DNA of 7,721 nucleotides from positions 1-7,721 of the forward strand of contig JADLHV010000020.1 in assembly GCA_020848595.1 (NCBI GenBank). Direction: 5' to 3'. This document shows, piece by piece, positions 5,801-7,721 of this stretch. Under the pieces are notes generated by a model that did no database searches, was not told where the DNA came from, and saw nothing but the letters and a program-made list of their open reading frames with translations. A program made the translations under genes and the position numbers. Origin of the DNA: Bacteroidia bacterium (GTDB lineage Bacteria > Bacteroidota > Bacteroidia > NS11-12g > UBA955). How positions within the stretch are numbered: the first letter of the stretch is position 1; the number at the start of each line of letters is the position of its first letter.

Positions 5801-7721
5801 GTCAAAAATTCCAACAGCTATAATATTTTTTATTCCCGGTTCTTTAAATGTAAAGTTGACATTCTTACCAAAAATACTATCTTTATCATTAATCAACCAT
5901 TTGACTTTTTTTGGTAAAACGTTACTAGTAAAATTTACAATGGCTGGGGCACAATCTTGATTTTTTCTTGCAGTAGTATACAATTGAACATCAAAAAATG
6001 GTGGTCCCATTGGAGATATTTCACCAAAACATTTGAATGTATCATTCCATCCCTTTAACACATATTTATTTGGATCCCATTCTTGAGTAAATGCACCCTT
6101 TAAAGGCATCGGTATTGTGTCATCTTTCCAAAGTTCAAATCTATTTCCCCATGAATACGACGGGGTTAATAACACTCTAGAATTACGACAATCTAATGAC
6201 TTTATTGATAAACTCAGATATGGTCCATGGGCATAGACTGTATCAGTAACTTCTGAAGGAGTTGAACAACCAAAATGATGGGCAAACATGCGAAATACAT
6301 GCCTTCCGCCTCGTGCAGTTGTAATTAATTTTCTATCAATATCAAATGTGTTTCCAGTATCTCCATTGAATTGATCTATATTATCAAAACTAAATCTGAC
6401 AATCTTCTTAATTGAATCATGGGTTGTGTTTTCAAATTCAACTATTTGAGTTCCACAAATATCTTTATCCTTAATAAAAAAAGTTGGCACATATTTATTT
6501 CCAACCGAAACTTCAGCAGTATCAATTAATACACAACCTTGGTAGGTTTTTACTTCTACATGAACTAAAAAATTTCCAGGTTTTTGAAAATATCTATGCA
6601 CACTTTCCCCTGTAAATTGCTTAGTTGTATCTCCAAATTTCCAATTGATAGATTCGACTGGCTGATCTGTATGCATTTCTAAAGTATAAACGGTGTCCTT
6701 AGGAAGACATCCATAAAACTTATTTGGACGCACATTTATAAATTGTGTGCCTATTTTAACCCTTTGATCTAAACTTATATTTTGAGCACAACCATAGGAA
6801 TTTAAAATTGTAGCATTAACAATAAAAGCCCCATTTTTAAAGTAACCATGACTTATTTTAGAACCTCTGGTAAAGTACTTCTCAGAAGTTTCGTCTCCAA
6901 ATTTCCATAAACTTGAAGCGTAATCATTGCCAACAATTTTAAATTCTACACTATGTGGTGCTTTACAACCTATAGAATCTAATACATTTACAGTTACATT
7001 AGGCACTGGATTTACAGTGTAAGTTTGTATTATCGAATCGGTACATTTCCCATTCGTTACACTTAATTTGACACGATATTTACCAACCGAAATAAAAGTA
7101 TGTTTAGGATTCTTTGCCGTATCTGTAACGCCATCTCCAAAGTCCCAATTATACTTAATTGACTGGCTAATTGGAGTAGTAGTATTGTCAAATTTAATTT
7201 CAGTTCCTTCGCAAACAGTGCCTTGATCTAGTGAAAATTTAGATGATAATTTTTGGACATTCACTTTTTTACTGACTTGAGCAGTACAAGCATCTTTAGT
7301 AGCTTGTAAAGTGATTGTATAAAGTCCATACGAGCTTATATTAGTTTTAAAATTATTACTAGTGGCAGAAGAACCATCAGAACAAATCCATTTATACGCG
7401 TTATTTCCTGAACTTGTATTAGTAGCTGAAAAGACACCCGGTAATTGGCAACTATAATCGTTATCAAGATTAAAACTCGGTTTTGGAGTTGGTTTAATTC
7501 TTAGATATTTAGGTTTAGATACCAGTGATTTACATCCATGGGCATCGGTAACTGTTAGTCCTATATTAAATTGTCCACTATAAGAATAAGCATGACTAGG
7601 AGCATTAATACTTCCTAATAACCCATCTCCAAAATCCCAAGTCCATTGGCTAATTATTGTATCCCCTAAAGTAGATAAATCCTTAAATAGAAGAGGCTGT
7701 CCTATACATCCAATTGTATCT
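2819..7721 (-). CDS. Giant multi-domain surface protein with PKD-like and fibronectin-III-like modules and a T9SS type B sorting domain (5' end outside window)
   Basis: The frame is open from the window edge (7721) to a TAA at 2821-2819, giving 1633 complete codons with no internal stop. The true start lies beyond the window; the GTG at 7264 is inside a continuous module array and is not a start. Counting from the first whole codon (7720), residues 1-1162 hold 14 PKD-like modules of about 80-90 residues, several with WDFGDG. Residues 1163-1545 hold four fibronectin-III-like modules. Residues 1546-1633 form a gliding-motility-type C-terminal domain that directs export through the T9SS. Proteins of this architecture are known as secreted or surface-attached adhesins or very long stalk-like proteins; which one applies here, and what it binds, cannot be read from the sequence. 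No catalytic domain is visible in the part present. Each PKD-like module carries two Cys, suggesting disulfide-stabilised folds outside the cytoplasm. No signal peptide can be seen because the N-terminus is missing. Confidence 0.93.
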   Translation of the reverse strand, partial: DTIGCIGQPLLFKDLSTLGDTIISQWTWDFGDGLLGSINAPSHAYSYSGQFNIGLTVTDAHGCKSLVSKPKYLRIKPTPKPSFNLDNDYSCQLPGVFSATNTSSGNNAYKWICSDGSSATSNNFKTNISSYGLYTITLQATKDACTAQVSKKVNVQKLSSKFSLDQGTVCEGTEIKFDNTTTPISQSIKYNWDFGDGVTDTAKNPKHTFISVGKYRVKLSVTNGKCTDSIIQTYTVNPVPNVTVNVLDSIGCKAPHSVEFKIVGNDYASSLWKFGDETSEKYFTRGSKISHGYFKNGAFIVNATILNSYGCAQNISLDQRVKIGTQFINVRPNKFYGCLPKDTVYTLEMHTDQPVESINWKFGDTTKQFTGESVHRYFQKPGNFLVHVEVKTYQGCVLIDTAEVSVGNKYVPTFFIKDKDICGTQIVEFENTTHDSIKKIVRFSFDNIDQFNGDTGNTFDIDRKLITTARGGRHVFRMFAHHFGCSTPSEVTDTVYAHGPYLSLSIKSLDCRNSRVLLTPSYSWGNRFELWKDDTIPMPLKGAFTQEWDPNKYVLKGWNDTFKCFGEISPMGPPFFDVQLYTTARKNQDCAPAIVNFTSNVLPKKVKWLINDKDSIFGKNVNFTFKEPGIKNIIAVGIFDSIDCPDTVRMSINIKGVKLRSSVVNVGNCMPYTINLIDSSVGTDVDVHTFMVNDSVIEVSQKVTPFTISSLSSGVTSIKVKHIVSSPDGCSSEKEFEVPYKGPVVDYEIKRFTICDTPVFYFKAFIDSTHSSLPLSFHWKTDRGFESTAQNANKKFTEMGMHFLTLTVSDNNGCKTIYSDSFEVSPNMLSPQFNANPTGRFCPPLECSFLDKSKTFVSDIVSWEWDFGDGTGSNLKNPKKLYLIPGSYDITLKVTSRSGCTATIKKPAYVIVNGPRGHYDFDRGDACLPHTVEFRGTALDSAAMEWDLGDGVVRQGNYFKHIYNLPGRYIPAMILSDTLGCKYTLPPIDTIEIFAYPEANFTLNGLCLKQPIAVSNNSKSHHENPNLKSTWFLDNKETKLNSDSSIHPKGRGINIIRLIVENIGTCKDTFEKPIRIFAPETDFSIHDKFACLGLPLTLLNSTKSDTGIVKFDWDFGDGEKSIGKDQKHTYTSPGKYNIQLIATDVMGCKDTIYKPEIAVVGDTLEPLPILIRRASVINNSRTELVFESYKGFDFTNYSVYKFKNGQYSLLTNLTNPMDTVVLDNMVNTLDNSYCYKVRMRNLCLYQSEMALTKEHCTMETKAEGLFERNLVKWSPYIGFDSIARYEIWRTESSDRNAYVFLDTVSSKELNYLDTNFTCFVSQHYLIKAIQKGGFKEYSKSDTALATPSTINTTRPNLAWRVTVEDNDYALLEWKNNAWSRHGIRGYLIEKCFSDGRKYNSDIYMDVNSISLSDLKVKVNEQSYVYRMRAVDNCQDTTPWSNYSQTILLKGYFDPISNKPALKWNPYKEWNQGIARYEIDRLRPDGHFEMIASVPYTVYSFIDQSAESSCVPNYIYRVRAISNWQNDYDTLAISVSNHAQVYPQSKLFVPNAFSPDLNTINEKFGPNGQYIVRYKLSIFNRWGEKLYETDDCMGAWDGTYKNERCQQDVYLYHIEALGADNKTYNLEGTFTLLR
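2822..3085 (-). other. T9SS type B C-terminal sorting domain (gliding motility-associated CTD)
   Basis: These are the last 88 residues of the giant protein. LFVPNAFSP at the start, then KLSIFNRWGEKLYET, GAWDGTYK, DVYLYHIEA and a final GTFTLLR match the order of conserved blocks in the gliding-associated C-terminal domain that T9SS uses for type B substrates. The usual NGDGxND segment is altered to DLNTINEKF. Two Cys (window residues 1591 and 1604) bracket the WDG motif. Confidence 0.92.
3086..4234 (-). other. Four fibronectin-III-like modules in tandem
   Basis: This covers window residues 1163-1545 of the giant protein, between the PKD-like array and the sorting domain. The four modules lie at about 3950-4231, 3665-3949, 3374-3664 and 3086-3373, each about 95 residues. 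Each has an early strand containing L-x-W or K-W (or an equivalent), a central Y-x-I/V strand, a 'YLD' or 'FID' type turn and a late Y-x-Y-K/R-V/M-R strand, as in fibronectin-III folds. They probably act as a spacer next to the sorting domain. Boundaries are approximate. Confidence 0.7.
4235..7720 (-). repeat. Array of 14 PKD-like modules in the giant surface protein
   Basis: This covers window residues 1-1162. A full WDFGDG occurs in modules 1, 3, 11 and 14 (window residues 28, 192, 865 and 1113), WDLGDG in module 12 (946), WKFGD in modules 4 and 5 (272 and 360) and WICSDG in module 2 (111). Modules 6-10 and 13 have lost the motif but keep length, strand pattern and Cys positions. A typical module runs C-x-P-x-x-V-x-F, W-D-F-G-D-G, H-x-Y/F, P/V-G-x-Y-x-V/I-x-L-x-V-T and ends in G-C. 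The array is probably an extended rod; ligand binding is possible but not shown. Confidence 0.85.

Noticed and set aside
5007..5960. Plus-strand open frames at 5007-5270, 5618-5800 and 5718-5960
   Set aside because: They lie entirely opposite well-supported PKD-like coding sequence, have no recognisable protein features and overlap one another.
7262..7264. GTG as a possible start of the giant gene
   Set aside because: The frame continues upstream without a stop to the window edge and encodes two more PKD-like modules, one with WDFGDG; there is no signal peptide after the GTG.

Overview
This AT-rich window most likely comes from a member of the Bacteroidota. Three things point there. The longest gene ends in a type B sorting domain of the type IX secretion system (T9SS, the gliding-associated C-terminal domain). 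It is built from PKD-like and fibronectin-III-like modules. The gaps also hold sequences resembling the Bacteroidota promoter (TTTG, then about 19 bases, then TAnnTTTG). The genus cannot be told from the sequence.

All three genes lie on the minus strand, so transcription runs from high to low coordinates. First is a giant surface protein (2819 to beyond 7721), whose beginning lies outside the window. It has 14 PKD-like modules, then four fibronectin-III-like modules, then the T9SS sorting domain. After a 100-base gap comes a 679-residue exported protein (679-2718). It has a helical N-terminal part and a C-terminal part with a His...Cys motif pair resembling clan CD cysteine peptidases (the caspase/gingipain fold class). 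After a 128-base gap comes a predicted lipoprotein with beta-strand-like, barrel-type sequence (1-550), cut off by the window start.

The three products share an envelope destination: cell surface or medium, periplasm or beyond, and outer membrane. The sequence does not show that they work as one system. Each of the two smaller genes has its own promoter-like sequence, so they need not be one operon. I see no RNA gene, mobile element, CRISPR array or convincing hairpin terminator. The most interesting points are the candidate clan CD-like dyad in the middle gene, a cysteine pair kept in all 14 PKD-like modules even where the usual WDFGDG signature is lost, and a divergent sorting domain.
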